From Plumapathes pennacea (Eukaryota > Cnidaria > Anthozoa > Antipatharia > Myriopathidae): a stretch of DNA of 64,000 nt. Location: positions 8,435,167 through 8,499,166 of the forward strand of contig OZ038465.1 in NCBI GenBank assembly GCA_964036295.1, written 5' to 3'. The notes under the pieces were generated by a model that saw only the letters and a program-made list of their open reading frames with translations, was not told where the DNA came from and did no database searches. Below, in pieces: positions 12,028-30,393 of this stretch. Each line of letters starts with the position of its first letter. Position 1 is the stretch's first letter. The position numbers and the translations under genes were made by a program.

Positions 12028-12876
12028 AAAGTATGTAACAGAAGATTGAACTTCTAAAAGGAAATGAGGTCCATAGTTTTCTTTATTATATAGTTTTTCA
12101 TTCAGTTTTTTGTTTGGTGGTGGATTCTCCACTCAAAATTGCTCAAAATGACCCAGAATTACCCCCAAAATGATAGAAGGATTTTAAAAAGGCACACAAA
12201 GAAGCATGGTAAACTAAAAATTCTTCTATTTTCAAATTCTCACTGATTGGGTTGTCTATGTTCTGACAACCTTTCTGCTCAAAGTTATAAGCATAGGGCC
12301 AATGCATGGCCAGCTCATGGATGTATATATTTTCTTTTTTAATACACAGCTTGAAACCACAAACAATTAGGTCCTAATGCTCCCAACTTAGAATGATAAT
12401 AATGCTTGTTTGTGTGTGCATTTATGTGACTTGGCTCTTTCCCAGGCTCCCTCAATTATGCCACACTGAATGAATCAAACATGGAGGCCCCAGATGGGAA
12501 TGACTGAATTAAGGTTAAACTTTCACTGAAGACCAGCAGGGCCCAGCAGGTTCATTGAAATACAAGGAGCTCAAACTACTCCAGACTGGAGTTTCAAACT
12601 GTCAGCTGGCATGGATTTAAAAGCTAGTTGATCCAGTCGATTGAACCATCAAAGAAATGCAATTCATTCACTCTTTGCTCAAGAAGTTTAATTGTGGCTT
12701 TCCAGTATGAGAGGAAACTTTGGCCTACAGATTTCCCAGGGTCTGGCTAGTGCAGATATAACATTCCCTTTGGCCTCTGTTTCATTTGGAGGGCTTGTAA
12801 AAAACTTTTCATTTTCATGTGAATGGTTTTCCACTAGCTAGTCCAATCAAATTAAAGCATCTCACCCTTCCCAGGT

Positions 12877-12956
12877 ATGCCCGGAAAAACGTCAGCCAAA
12901 GCGGCTTCCGGTCACACGATGGGCGCCTCGAGTCAAGTTCAACGAAAAAGATTGAG
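12877..12956 (+). CDS. possible first coding exon of an unidentified gene
   Basis: An ATG opens 26 codons starting MPGKTSAKAASG and ending VQRKRL, followed in phase 2 by a good donor (GATTGAG|GTAAAG). Local GC content is higher than in the flanks. I could not find a partner exon downstream, and the peptide matches no family I know. It may be a true first exon with distant partners, or chance. Confidence 0.2.
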
Positions 12957-13635
12957 GTAAAGTTTCGATATTTTCTCCCGTTTACCTTATGATTGAGTAT
13001 TTCATATTTCACAGGTAACATAGGTAGTAAGGCATGCATCGAACTGTTTTGAAGGACTATCCGAAATCCAAATTTGGCGCTTGCTGGAGGCAGCCTCGCA
13101 AATGTTCAAATATTTCTGAAAGACACGGGGATGATACAGTACATCCATTAATTCCAGCTGTTACGATTCCCCCCTTCCCCTCCCGGATTTGTATTTTCTC
13201 GAGGAACAATAAATTACCCGGCCCTGGGCCACCAGCAAATATAAATATGCCCCGTTCAATACCGGGACAAGCTTTTACGATTGACTCCTGCACACTTGAG
13301 TACGAAAATCGCCTTTCGAACACTTGTCGTGTCGGTCTACGTCTACTTTTATCTTCAATTCACATTTCTTCTTGATTTCTGTTACCACATTTGATTTGTG
13401 GTTGGAATGCTGCAATTTTGAATTGTTTTCTGTCAACCTCCGGATGGCGGCCATGTTGGATTTGTACGATCTGACAATCGGCCGACTGGCCTGGCAATAG
13501 AAGTTCGTTGCCCTCCGTCACCTTCGCGTCCCCTTTGTCAAACGTCTGTCACAGTCTACAGAACGCCTGTACTATTGTGTCGAGGCAACGTCGCTGTGTG
13601 TAACCCCTTCCGGGGGAGGCAGGGTTTCACAAACA

Positions 13636-13636
<1 letters not shown>

Positions 13637-13667
<31 letters not shown>
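13637..13667 (+). repeat. poly-G tract, 31 bp
   Basis: An uninterrupted run of 31 G follows CACAAACAC. Such a tract can form G-quadruplexes on the + strand and is prone to length error in sequencing and assembly. It lies outside any supported gene. Confidence 0.95.
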
Positions 13668-13668
<1 letters not shown>

Positions 13669-14772
13669 AACAGCTGGTCGACGCATAGATCTAATATAGC
13701 TGATATAACATCTTGCACATCAGAGAAACCTAACGAAATCAAACTTTCCTCCATCGTACTGCAGGCCAAATTTGAAATGGATTTCCTTAACTCTTTCCTG
13801 GTGCAGTATCCCTCTAGCCATTTGACGAACACTCGATATAGAACAACAATATCGAATGCGAAACCAGCCTGTGCCGAGTTGTGCGTAAAAGGAGAGCCAC
13901 CATAACGTACTGACTACTGTGTGAGTATATCTCACAGGTTTTATCATTGAAATTTTAATTTTATTCATTTTTCGGTCTATAGTGAGTGAACATTAAGGGC
14001 CGATTCAGACGTGGCTTCTTACATAAGCCAAACCTAATGCAAATGAGCTAAAAAAAATGAAAGAAAGCAATGTTTGAACTAATTTGTACTAGGTTCGGTA
14101 TATGTAAGGAGCGGCGTCTGAAGCGGGCTTCATACCACTGAATATAATTTTCTTAACGACGAACCCAGCTGAGAAATGGACTTTAAAAGTGCGGTTAATT
14201 TAAAGTTCCGTCTTCGACACATTGTGAAACAAGTTCAAGCTTTCTTAACACTCTTTTCAAGGCGGTTAATTTCCGCAGCCATACGGGCCAACAGCTGAAG
14301 TTCATTTCCAAGGCGACAGAGTATAGTAAGCTTTATGCAAAGGAAGAAACCTTTTCAAACGTCCTCGAGACTCTTTTCAAGGCGCTTCATTTCCGTTTAA
14401 ATCCAGGCCAAGGTTTTAAATGTCCGCTTAATTCGAGCGCATCTGAATTCTATGCAAAGAAAGAAACTTTATCAAGCTTCCGAGTGCATTTATGTCGAAC
14501 TGAAAAAGTAAAGTTTATGCTTTTCTTTGACTTATTTCCTATGTGGAGTCGGTTATTATTTGAGAGAATTTTGTATTTGAAAAAGCATATGGCTTGGGCT
14601 TGGCCGGTGTTATCGCTTCCGTTCATTGTTATAAAATCAATACAATGGTAGAACCGCAGGAACTCTATGAAAAAAAAAAAAAAGAAAAAAAGCCTGACAA
14701 ATGTTAAAGCTGCAAGTTTGGGAAGAGGTTCGGGGTTAAACCGCCAAGACTAAAGCGATACCAGCCGTTTCC

Positions 14773-14779
14773 TATATAA
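14773..14779 (+). promoter_or_regulatory. candidate TATA box of the GPCR gene
   Basis: TATATAA occurs about 155 bp upstream of the GPCR ATG in an otherwise GC-richer stretch. This is a reasonable place for a core promoter, with the start site near 14,800. The three downstream GPCR copies lack this region entirely. Confidence 0.4.
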
Positions 14780-14929
14780 ACGCTTTTGCCAAAGCGTTTT
14801 GGTTCCGCCTCAGGTCGGTGCAGCTGGTCTGTTCTCATGCAACTTTAGTTTGTCTCGCTCTGAAATCAGACGACCAGTTAATTTAGCAGCTGGTTAGATC
14901 TAGAATAGTGGGGGCGGGTGCAAAGCGCG

Positions 14930-16661
14930 ATGGCTGAGGAACTTGATGATAAGTCGTAGGACATCATAACCTGGCGGGTGTTTGCTGTCATTCTCACGTT
15001 AACTGTGGTTTCAGCTGGAGAAAACACAATCATTGGAGCATTTCTTATTCGCTTCAAGGAACTTAGAACTATTCCGAATATCCTTATTTCTAACATGGCG
15101 GTAAGCGGTCTGCTCAACTCCCTGGCGCAGCCACCAATCTACATCTGCCATCAAATTCCAGAAGCGCACAATCCTATGGGAGCTAGAAACCTCGCCTTCA
15201 TTACTGGCACGCTGCACGCATTCTTAATATATCTCAACGTTTTTTCCATGCTTCTGATGGTTGCCGAGCGTTATGGAGCTGTAGTTTACGGTCTGAAGTA
15301 TATGGTGTGGAAAACAAGAACGAAGGCGTATGTCGCCATTTTCTTGGTCTGGAGTTTGAGCGCTCTGCTCGTCGTTGCGTCCTTCATTTCTTTCTGGGGA
15401 ATCAACATTCCTAATGGAACAGTGAAAGATTACAGGAAGGCCAAGTTCCAGTCCACAGGTCGATTTGTAACCGCGGTAGCCATTCCCTTGCTCATCGTGG
15501 TTATAAGTGTCTTGTTCTCTATGACACGGCGTGCAATATTACGGGAATCTCAACAGGTTTTGTGGCGCTTTTTTGTGTTTTCTTTCCTTCTTTCTTTTGC
15601 ACAAATTATGTCGACAAAACATTTTACAGACAACAGCAAACCCATTAAACAATGTCTTTTAACCCTTTCACTCCCAATAGTGACCAACTTCAATTTTCTC
15701 CTTCAGTTTCTCACCAGAAATATATCATACAGAAAGGAGAACTTGGCTTTGGATAGCTTGTTCAGATGAAAGCTGATTAAACTATCAATTCACGCTACAT
15801 CACTCATACAGTTTCTTCTTAAAAGGTTGGGAGAATCTGCACTTTGAACTTGGGAGTTGAAGGGTTAAATGAAAAGCGAAGAAGCTTGCTGGTGAACAGG
15901 CAGATAACTGGGTTTATCTTAGGAAGATTTGTCCCGTTTAGTTCAAATTTGAGACGACATTGACGATTTTTTTGCTTGTCTCAATGCATGCGGTTTACTA
16001 ACCACGCAAAATCTTACACGTGCCAATCGGTAATACGAGGCGCTTAAATATTGGCGGATTTTTCGTTAGAGTTACATAATAATGTATGAGACTTCTCACA
16101 GTGGTTCTTTGAAACCGTGTTTGCTGAAGAACCTTATTCAGGCCTGTTGTCAATGAAACTTTGGTGTATATCTTAGTGAGCTGAAGTTCTTTTGTTATAC
16201 TTCAGGTTGCAAGTTTATTCCAGGGATCATGCACTCAATTTAACGTGAAAAGGAAGCAAGAAAAACTCAAAGCTGCCAATACCATGCTCATAATGTTTGT
16301 AGCATATATATTCAGCTATCTTCCACTTCTGGTATACGGCATTCTCTTGAGCTGCAGCAGTTGCCACGTAGGTCGTTGGTTCGACTCTTTCGCTTGTTTC
16401 AGTCCATTAATTCCCAGTGTCACCAACCCGATCATATTTTTCTTACGTGGCAGAAGGTTCCGTCAAACTCTCAAGCATTTCTTCAGAGACCCTTGTGGGA
16501 AGACCCCCTTACCCAAACTGGCAAAGAAAGGCGACGACACTAATTGTACAGCGAAGACAGATGCGTGTACTCTCTCCGTTCCAGGCTGCCGTTCCCAAAC
16601 GAACTCCGCCCAGAAACATTTTCTATGTTTAGAATTCAGTGCAAAGGTGAAGACGATATAA
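14930..16661 (+). pseudogene. class A (rhodopsin-like) GPCR, complete but with TAG at codon 10
   Basis: Exon 1 is 14930-15556 and exon 2 is 16206-16661. They join in phase 0 (CAACAG|GTTTTG to TTCAG|GTTGC) for about 360 codons. Seven membrane helices are visible: TM1 with its Asn (AGENTIIG), TM2, TM3 ending in E113-R114-Y115, TM4 with Trp, TM5 with Pro, TM6 (FSYLP) and TM7 with NPIIF in place of NPxxY. The conserved Asp of TM2 is replaced (NMAVSGLL). The ninth codon is followed by TAG at 14957-14959. No Met precedes TM1 after it, so a full receptor cannot start downstream. Otherwise the frame is intact, which suggests a recent nonsense change, a sequence error or an unseen alternative first exon. 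The ligand is unknown. It faces the channel gene tail to tail. Confidence 0.75.
15659..15868. mobile_element. MITE with TTAACCCTTTCACTCCCAA termini in the GPCR intron
   Basis: The left end TTAACCCTTTCACTCCCAA is mirrored at the right by TTGGGAGTTGAAGGGTTAA. The interior includes AATATATCATACAGAAAGGA. The insert is present in all four GPCR copies, so it predates the array. Related copies lie in receptor introns 2 and 3. Confidence 0.8.
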
Positions 16662-16862
16662 GAACAGAGTTCCCGCCTGTTAATAGGAGTCATAGTGTGC
16701 CACGTCTTTTGTGTTAGTGTAAAGGTCGGAAAGAATTCCCGCTCAAGTGTGAAGAGGAAGACGTCTATATAAAATTGCTATAATCAGAGCGATTTACAGA
16801 TATATGTCGAAAAATGATCGTGTGCTTGCTTTGGTTTTAATATTTAATTTGCTACGATTTAC

Positions 16863-16868
16863 AATAAA
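16863..16868 (+). terminator. polyadenylation signal of the GPCR
   Basis: AATAAA lies about 200 bp beyond the GPCR stop codon on the same strand and is kept in the other units. Spacing is typical for a 3' UTR. Confidence 0.45.
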
Positions 16869-17283
16869 ATCACGCCATCTCCTGACCGAGTTTAGTATGT
16901 GACTTGCGAAGGCCTCCTGATTTGTGCCAAATCTGAAGACATTTCATCTAATATCTGTTAGAAGTAAGATATCTCGAGATAGCGCCCCGGCTATTACCCT
17001 CGCAGGGCTCGGGGACTAAACAAGTGGGGAACAGGGTATTGAGTTCTCTTGAACCGTTTCACTGCTAAATCAACCTATAAAACGTCTAATTTGAGCATCA
17101 AGTCTAATAAGGCCGGAATAGACCCAATCGAACGCGCCCTTAGTGTTCAAAGGAACTTTGAGGATATTGAATATTTGATTTTTATGTTTAAGAAGACGAA
17201 CTTGTGGTATATCCGAGCGGGACATGTTCTGTTTGTTGTATAACCTTATAAGTAACATACCCAACTGTCAAATGTGTAGAGGA

Positions 17284-17423
17284 TATTACACGGCGGCGCG
17301 AAGATATGAGTTCTATTTTCGAGTGGTAAAAACAATATTTTACGAACGAGCGCTGCGCAAGTGAGTAAAATATTGTTTTTACCACTTGAAAATAAAATCC
17401 ATACCTTAGGCCGCCGTATAATT
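17284..17423. mobile_element. foldback element with ATTACACGGCGGC ends, unit 1
   Basis: Long inverted arms (ATTACACGGCGGC and TTTCGAGTGGTAAAAACAAT on one side, their inverses on the other) surround a centre near CGAGCGCTGCGCAAGTG. The arms are about 60 bp. The element is present at the same place in all units, so it predates the array. No coding capacity. Confidence 0.7.
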
Positions 17424-17692
17424 TTCTTCTTTGTTATATAGACACGAGTGTTTTACATTCATGCAAACTAAACAGTAAAGCCGTGGCCACACTTGCGCAA
17501 GAAGCGCGCTACATTTGTTTGATCTCACCATATTTGATTGTTTAACACATGCTTGCTTGCACGTGAGGCGAAAATATAAAAGAATCGACGAGCTTTCCCG
17601 CGTATTGAGCTTGGTTCTAGCACCAATATGACCACGACCTAACTTCACAAATGAAAGTAAAAACAGTCAAAAGGATATCCTGGAAAAAACTC

Positions 17693-17765
17693 TGGGTTTC
17701 AACTGGAATCGAACCCATGACTTTGCAATACTGGTGCGACACTCAAACCACTGAGCTATGAAGCC
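17693..17765 (-). repeat. tRNA(Thr)-like SINE head, unit 1
   Basis: Read on the - strand it starts GGCTTCATAGCTCAGTGGTT (box A) and has GGGTTCGATTCC (box B), as in a tRNA. The anticodon loop CCAGTAT would present AGT, pointing to a threonine tRNA origin. Stem pairing is imperfect and the acceptor stem does not close. A body ending near GGATATCC follows, so this is a SINE-like retroposed copy rather than a tRNA gene. Confidence 0.55.
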
Positions 17766-17873
17766 GTATGAGAGCTGGTCGAGTGTGTGGTTCAAATTGT
17801 ACTCGTCATAGTGAAAGGAATGATATGATAATATACAGGATGAAACGCATATATGTGAACTTTATCAGTAGAC

Positions 17874-25144
<7,271 letters not shown>

Positions 25145-26306
25145 CTAGCCACGATAAGGCGCAATTCCTGCAGAAACAACGTGAAAGAAAAAAATATATA
25201 TGATATGGCATGCAATATCTGCAATCAGAGGTGGCAGGTCGCATCCTTCCAATTGCATCAGTGCTCATTCTATTGAGAACAGTTTAAAAGTATGGCGTCC
25301 ACATGAAATCGTTTGTCCTATTCACACGAAGAAAAATATATAATTGATGTTGACCATCATAGAAATTGATAGCCAGAAAATAAACTCATAAATACAATTC
25401 GACCCGTTTTGATCTTTTTGCATTCGCATCCCAAGTTGATGGACGTTTTTTTATTGCTGTTGTTAGCGAAACTCGGTAAAATAAAATAGATTATCTAATT
25501 CTATAAAGACTCTAACTCTACATTGAAGACCAACTCGAACTCGATGATTTCAGACTTGATCATTAAAGCAAAACCCAAATTCAACTATTTCCGGTAACAT
25601 TTATATTTTCATTTGACGTCCCAGAGCCTATTTGGTTCTTTATTTGTCACTTGATTACTTCAAAATTTTGGGCAATTCATCGACTTACTTTGATCATGCG
25701 ATTGCTTTGTACTTGGTTAGTTATCATTGTTCGCAGCAACAGTCTCTCCATATCTCATGTTTAGTTATGTATTCCTTAATGCCGGCCACGCTGCTCCAAG
25801 CATTACTCCTTCTTTACATCTGACGTCTATTTTCAGGCTAAACAGAGTTTAGGGATTTGGTGTCTATCTTTTCTCGAAAGTCGATTTTGTGGTCTTTCAA
25901 CGTTTCAAATTAAATAGCCACAGGAAGCAATGTTTACAAAATCTAAGTACACTTCATTTCCTTTCTCGCCAAGCCCGTCTGTTCACAAAACAAAACATAG
26001 TTATATAGAAAAATCCATGATTTTACTTGTTCTGTCAAATTTCTTATTTTATTCGAGTTTTTTAGTACGGATAGCCTGACTATTTTAAATGGTTGCACTT
26101 TAGCACGTGGTAATGACTTTTACCATAGTATTTCCTTGACCAATCCTGTCTTAAAAACCCAAATTGTGTGTTATCACTTAAGTCCAGGTTCCATGGAAAC
26201 GGCACCCTAATGCGAAAATTTATCAACTTAAAACTAGAACAAGGTAGGGACTAGACTGGAAATGTTCCATCAATTATTAAAAGGAGTACTTTCAAGTGTG
26301 AGACTT

Positions 26307-26489
26307 AGGGTGTGTTTCTTTTTAGGAATCGAAATCCGCATCACAAATCTAAAAGCAGATTATCTGTTTCTTTACTGAAATCCAAATCCGGATAATGAAT
26401 CCATGTGATCCACACTGAGGACGGATTCACTGGATCATATCCAAAATTGGATACTTTGGATCATAGATCCATTAAAGAAACGCTCCCTT
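26307..26489. mobile_element. MITE with AGGGTGTGTTTCTTT termini, unit 1
   Basis: The left end AGGGTGTGTTTCTTTTTAGG and the right end, inverted AGGGAGCGTTTCTTTAATGG, form terminal inverted repeats. The interior is non-coding. It is present in units 2 and 3 at the homologous place and, in decayed form, at 4914-5083. Confidence 0.7.
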
Positions 26490-27554
26490 AGATCTTTCCT
26501 TAGCCTTTACAAGACTAATCTGACTACTAAGGAATAGCTTTATATTTAACTAAATTATTAATTTAGAATCTAGTGCAAAACTCAAGGACTGTATTGATTT
26601 TTGTGTCTACCGCTCGAATGGAAGATTCTAGCATGCATCGCCCGATTTTTCCTGATGAACTGTGTACAGTATGACAACACGTTGCAACGGTACGTAAATC
26701 GACCAGTTATTAATTTGTGTCGATGTTTCAGTCGGCAGAGACAGTAAAATATGAAGCACCTATGAATCTTCCATTTGGTCATTCACGTACGAGTTAAATT
26801 AAATATATACGTACTTCACTTGAGCCTATTTCTGCTTGTCATTACTAATTTTATTTGGACGACTGTGGGGTGAAATGTTTACAAAGCTGTCAATGGCAAC
26901 TGAATAGTTATATTTCCTATCAATGGCTACTGCATCCTCAAGCACCTTCATCTCCGGGAAGTTCAGTTTGCCTCGCGACACTCTCGGAGTCGAGGTAACG
27001 CAAGTACTTCTTTGTGCTGATCCGAGTTTTGATCTGTGAAATGCCTTCAATATCTGGGTATCCTTCTCTCTGTTCCTGCATTAAGTGTTTCCCTATTCTT
27101 AAATTTTCCCAGTTTCCTCAGAAAAGAATCGTTTCTTATACAACAGTGTATACACAAATGGGATTTTGGGTAAAGTTTGGTGACACACAGTGCAAGGAGG
27201 CCAAACCGTGTTTGTCTAATTGAAAATTATTTTCGCCAGACATGAAAACACGTTTGTACAATCACGCTGAGTGTAAGTTCCCCAGCGCCACATCATTGTG
27301 ATTTCAAGTTCAAGTGCTGTTTGATTACACACTCGAACTGTTTCATTCATAAGAAGGTTTAGCTTCCCCTTATGTTTAAATATTTAGTTATTGATTTTTC
27401 CAATCGGTTGTCTCGCTTTTTCTCGAGTTTTTTTTTTTTCTCTCTTGAAACATGTTACCAATCGCTTCATCAATTGTTTGACTGCTAGAGTTGAGATATG
27501 CCCTTGTATGCACTTAATAAGGGGAAATGCAACTGGATCAAAACTAAAACTTAC

Positions 27555-27781
27555 AGTCCAATAGTCTTCAAATGTGCGTGTTGCTGATGACGGAAATGTT
27601 TCTTCTGTTTGTGTGAGCGATAGAGTTTACTACACAGCAGTGTACACAAGTTGTAAAAGTTATCAACTGGTGGATGCTGTGGCGTGTTTGTTTTATCCTG
27701 CTGAGTGTATTTAAAAGTCATTTTTTCGCAGCTGTCTCTGTCAGCTCCTTTTGTTAAGTCACCAGCACCTCCCACAGGCAA
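27555..27781 (-). other. candidate 5' exon of receptor copy 1
   Basis: A 76-codon open frame (start MPVGGAGDLTKG) on the - strand ends at a good donor, GGACT|GTAAGT. Units 2 and 3 carry about 80 extra bases inside the homologous stretch, which breaks the frame. If this is an exon at all, a non-coding leader is more likely than a protein. Confidence 0.25.
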
Positions 27782-28580
27782 TTATATTGCACTCAGTCAC
27801 AATGAGCTTAAAGTAATATGCTAAAAGCATTTTTCACGTATTTTCCAAGAGCCGCACTAACTTCAGCTTGTGAGGACGGAATTAGATACCGAAGTTAGGG
27901 ATGAAAATGAATTTTTAAAGACTTGTAGTTTGGGAAAAGTCCATACGGAGGGAATGAGACCAGTACTGACTGAGCGTTCTCAGTCAATAAATGTTTTATT
28001 ACATCCGTGGCATATGCATTTTAAAGAGGTAACAAGCTTCAGGCAAATTCCTTGTGCAAATATAAGTGCGCTGTGTTAGCAGCCAATTTTGGTCAACACC
28101 AATCTAAAGAAACGTGAATGAACTAATGACCCACGTACAGTCGAATACTGTAGATTGCAATGTATATATATATAGCTCGTTAGGGGATCGTTCAAGAAAA
28201 AATACATAGCAGATACAGGAGCCTTTAACGAGAAGCACATTTTCTTGACTTCACTTTCCGAAGCAATCGTGAACGCCGTAGGTCTGTTTGTTCGCTTTTG
28301 GTGCTAATTTATTAACAGCATGCAAAAAAGTTTGAACTAATACTGCAATCCTGTGATCCGACTAGGAATGTTGTTAGAAATATCGCTGTGAGATCGAGTA
28401 GTGTTGATTATATTTAACTTAGTTACTAACAGTGACGGCAGTGGAACATCGGTCTAATAAATTTGCAAGCTGTGTACTACCAACTTCGTGGTGTATGCTC
28501 AAAAGAAGATGCTCACCAGGTATCTGCATTTCTGCGTTAACAGTGTCTTAAAAAAAACCTTGAAGCGCTAAATGACTTAC

Positions 28581-28690
28581 CGACTATTCAAGTTTCTTGC
28601 TAGCGTTTCGAGGGCTTATTTAGAATTCTTCCAACGGATGAAACAACACGGCACGACGACAACAGCTTCAGTCATAACCAGGTAGTTAGG
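28581..28690 (-). promoter_or_regulatory. candidate first non-coding exon of receptor copy 1
   Basis: On the - strand a donor TAGTCG|GTAAGTC at 28,581/28,580 is conserved at 42,453 and 54,119 in units 2 and 3, although the neighbouring DNA has suffered deletions. This fits a short leader exon with the promoter further up, near 28,700-29,100. The 5' end given is a guess. Confidence 0.3.
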
Positions 28691-29146
28691 AAATTAAAAT
28701 GCGCAAGGTTGTTTGGAGCAATGAAACCCAAATAAAAACCGAGTCAGTGCAAAAAAGCAAAACAATCCGCGGGCGGTCAAATTGCACACCGCTGAGGAGC
28801 ACTTCAGAATGTGAACCATGGTGAGTCACTTGATGGAGGAAGGGTATTTGAATGATGAATATTTGGCCGAGTCTTCTGAACGTTAATGAGGGTGAAGGTC
28901 ATAATTTCATGTTTATAAAACACTTCTTCCAAAGTAGAGGTGTGAGTGATTCTCAGCTGTTCAAACACATCAATGATGCAGTCGAGCTTAGAGTAAAAAG
29001 CTCTCTGTAAAGGCTCGTGAGTAATCCTATGAACAGAAGTATTATATATGTATGTTAGTCGAAGCGCCCAATTGAGCTGCCTTTTCTTAGTACCTGCTGA
29101 ATATGTACTTTAGCGGCGGTTACTGCTTCATGTAGGCATAACTTGT

Positions 29147-30393
29147 GGAACAGTGAAAGATTACAGGAAGGCCAAGTTCCAGTCCACAGGTCGATTTGTG
29201 ACCGCGGTAGCCATTCCCTTGCTCATCGTGGTTATAAGTGTCTTGTTCTCGATGACACGGCGTGCAATATTACGGGAATCTCAGCAGGTTTTGTGGCGCT
29301 TTTTTGTTTTTTTTTTTCCTTCTTTCTTTTGCACAAATTATGTCGACAAAACATTTTACAGACAACAGCAAACCCATTAAACAATATCTTTTAACCCTTT
29401 CACTCCCAAGAGTGACCAACTTCAATTTTCTCCTTCAGTTTCTCACCAGAAATATATCATACAGAAAGGAGAACTTGGCTTTGGATAGCTTGTTCAGATG
29501 AAAGCTGATTGAAATATCAATTCACGCTACATCACTCATACAGTTTCTTCTTAAAAGGTTGGGAGAATCTGCACTTTGAACTTGGGAGTTGAAGGGTTAA
29601 ATGAAAAGCGAAGAAGCTTGCTGGTGAACAGGCAGATAACTGGGTTTATCTTAGGAAGATTTGTTCCGTTTAGTTCAAATTTGAGACGACATTGACGATT
29701 TTTTTGCTTGTCTCAATGCATGCGGTTTACTAACCACGCAAAATCTAACACGTGCCAATCGGTAATACGAGGCGCTTAAATATTGGCGGATTTTTCGTTA
29801 GAGTTACATAATAATGTATGAGACTTCTCGCAGTGGTTCTTTGAAACCGTGTTTGCTGAAGGACCTTATTCAGGCCTGTTGTCAATGAAACTTTGGTGTA
29901 TATCTTAGTGAGCTGAAGTTCTTTTGTTATACTTCAGGTTGCAAGTTTATTCCAGGGATCATGCACTCAATTTAACGTGAAAAGGAAGCAAGAAAAACTC
30001 AAAGCTGCCAATACCATGCTCATAATGTTTGTAGCATATATATTCAGCTATCTTCCACTTCTGATATACGGCATTCTCTTGAGCTGCAGCAGTTGCCACG
30101 TAGGTCGTTGGTTCGACTCTTTCGCTTGTTTCAGTCCATTAATTCCCAGTGTCACCAACCCGATCATATTTTTCTTACGTGGCAGAAGGTTCCGTCAAAC
30201 TCTCAAGCATTTCTTCAGAGACCCTTGTGGGAAGACCCCCTTACCCAAACTGGCAAAGAAAGGCGACGACACTAATTGTACAGCGAAGACAGATGCGTGT
30301 ACTCTCTCCGTTCCAGGCTGCCGTTCCCAAACGAACTCCGCCCAGAAACATTTTCTATGTTTAGAATTCAGTGCAAAGGTGAAGACGATATAA
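29147..30393 (+). pseudogene. 5'-truncated GPCR copy, unit 2
   Basis: The sequence begins in GPCR exon 1 at GGAACAGTGAAAGATTACAG, after TM4. Exon 1 remnant is 29147-29287 and exon 2 is 29938-30393. Exon 2 is open and almost identical to the first copy (TM6, TM7 and tail). TM1-TM4, the start codon and the promoter are absent, so no receptor can be made. Compared with units 3 and 4, about 50 bp at the junction are also missing. Confidence 0.85.
29391..29600. mobile_element. TTAACCC-type MITE in the GPCR intron, unit 2
   Basis: Orthologous to 15659-15868. Both inverted ends are present (TTAACCCTTTCACTCCCAA and its inverse). Confidence 0.8.

Larger units (their letters stand above)
11345..14929. 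other. 3' flank of the LRR gene and intergenic DNA before the GPCR
   Basis: This stretch includes the probable LRR 3' UTR, with a polyadenylation hexamer at 12022, and AT-rich DNA to about 12,800. It also holds a possible orphan exon at 12877-12956, a pure G tract at 13637-13667 and the putative GPCR promoter near 14,773. Several long ORFs on both strands between 13,034 and 13,970 lack any recognisable domain and are not called. Confidence 0.5.
16662..17873. other. intergenic gap between the convergent GPCR and receptor gene 1
   Basis: No gene is seen. The gap holds the GPCR polyadenylation hexamer, a GC-rich fragment near 16,981-17,020 (inverse of CCCCGAGCCCTGCGAGGG) related to the end of the intron element described below, a foldback element and a tRNA-derived repeat. 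Units 2, 3 and 4 keep the same layout at 30394-31615, 44308-45520 and 55970-57183. Confidence 0.6.
25145..29146. other. upstream region of receptor copy 1 (5' UTR exons, MITE)
   Basis: The first coding exon is preceded by an acceptor (TTTCTGCAG|GAATTG on the - strand) at 25,168-25,169. The 23 bases 25145-25167 are therefore 5' UTR and further 5' exons must lie here. Donor-like sites on the - strand occur at 27,554 (GGACT|GTAAGT) and 28,580 (TAGTCG|GTAAGT). The stretch also contains a MITE at 26307-26489. Otherwise I see no gene. Homologous regions follow copies 2 and 3 (38975-43020 and 50193-54684). Confidence 0.5.

Noticed and set aside
13034..13968. Overlapping ORFs on both strands near the poly-G tract
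   Set aside because: They have no domain, no splice context and low-complexity Pro runs produced by the G tract.
17693..17765. A genuine tRNA gene
   Set aside because: Stem mismatches and an unclosed acceptor stem, with copies at the same place in each unit and a non-tRNA tail, point to a SINE.
27551..27781. 76-aa protein gene on the - strand
   Set aside because: The homologous stretches in units 2 and 3 contain an insertion that breaks the frame; at most it is a leader exon.
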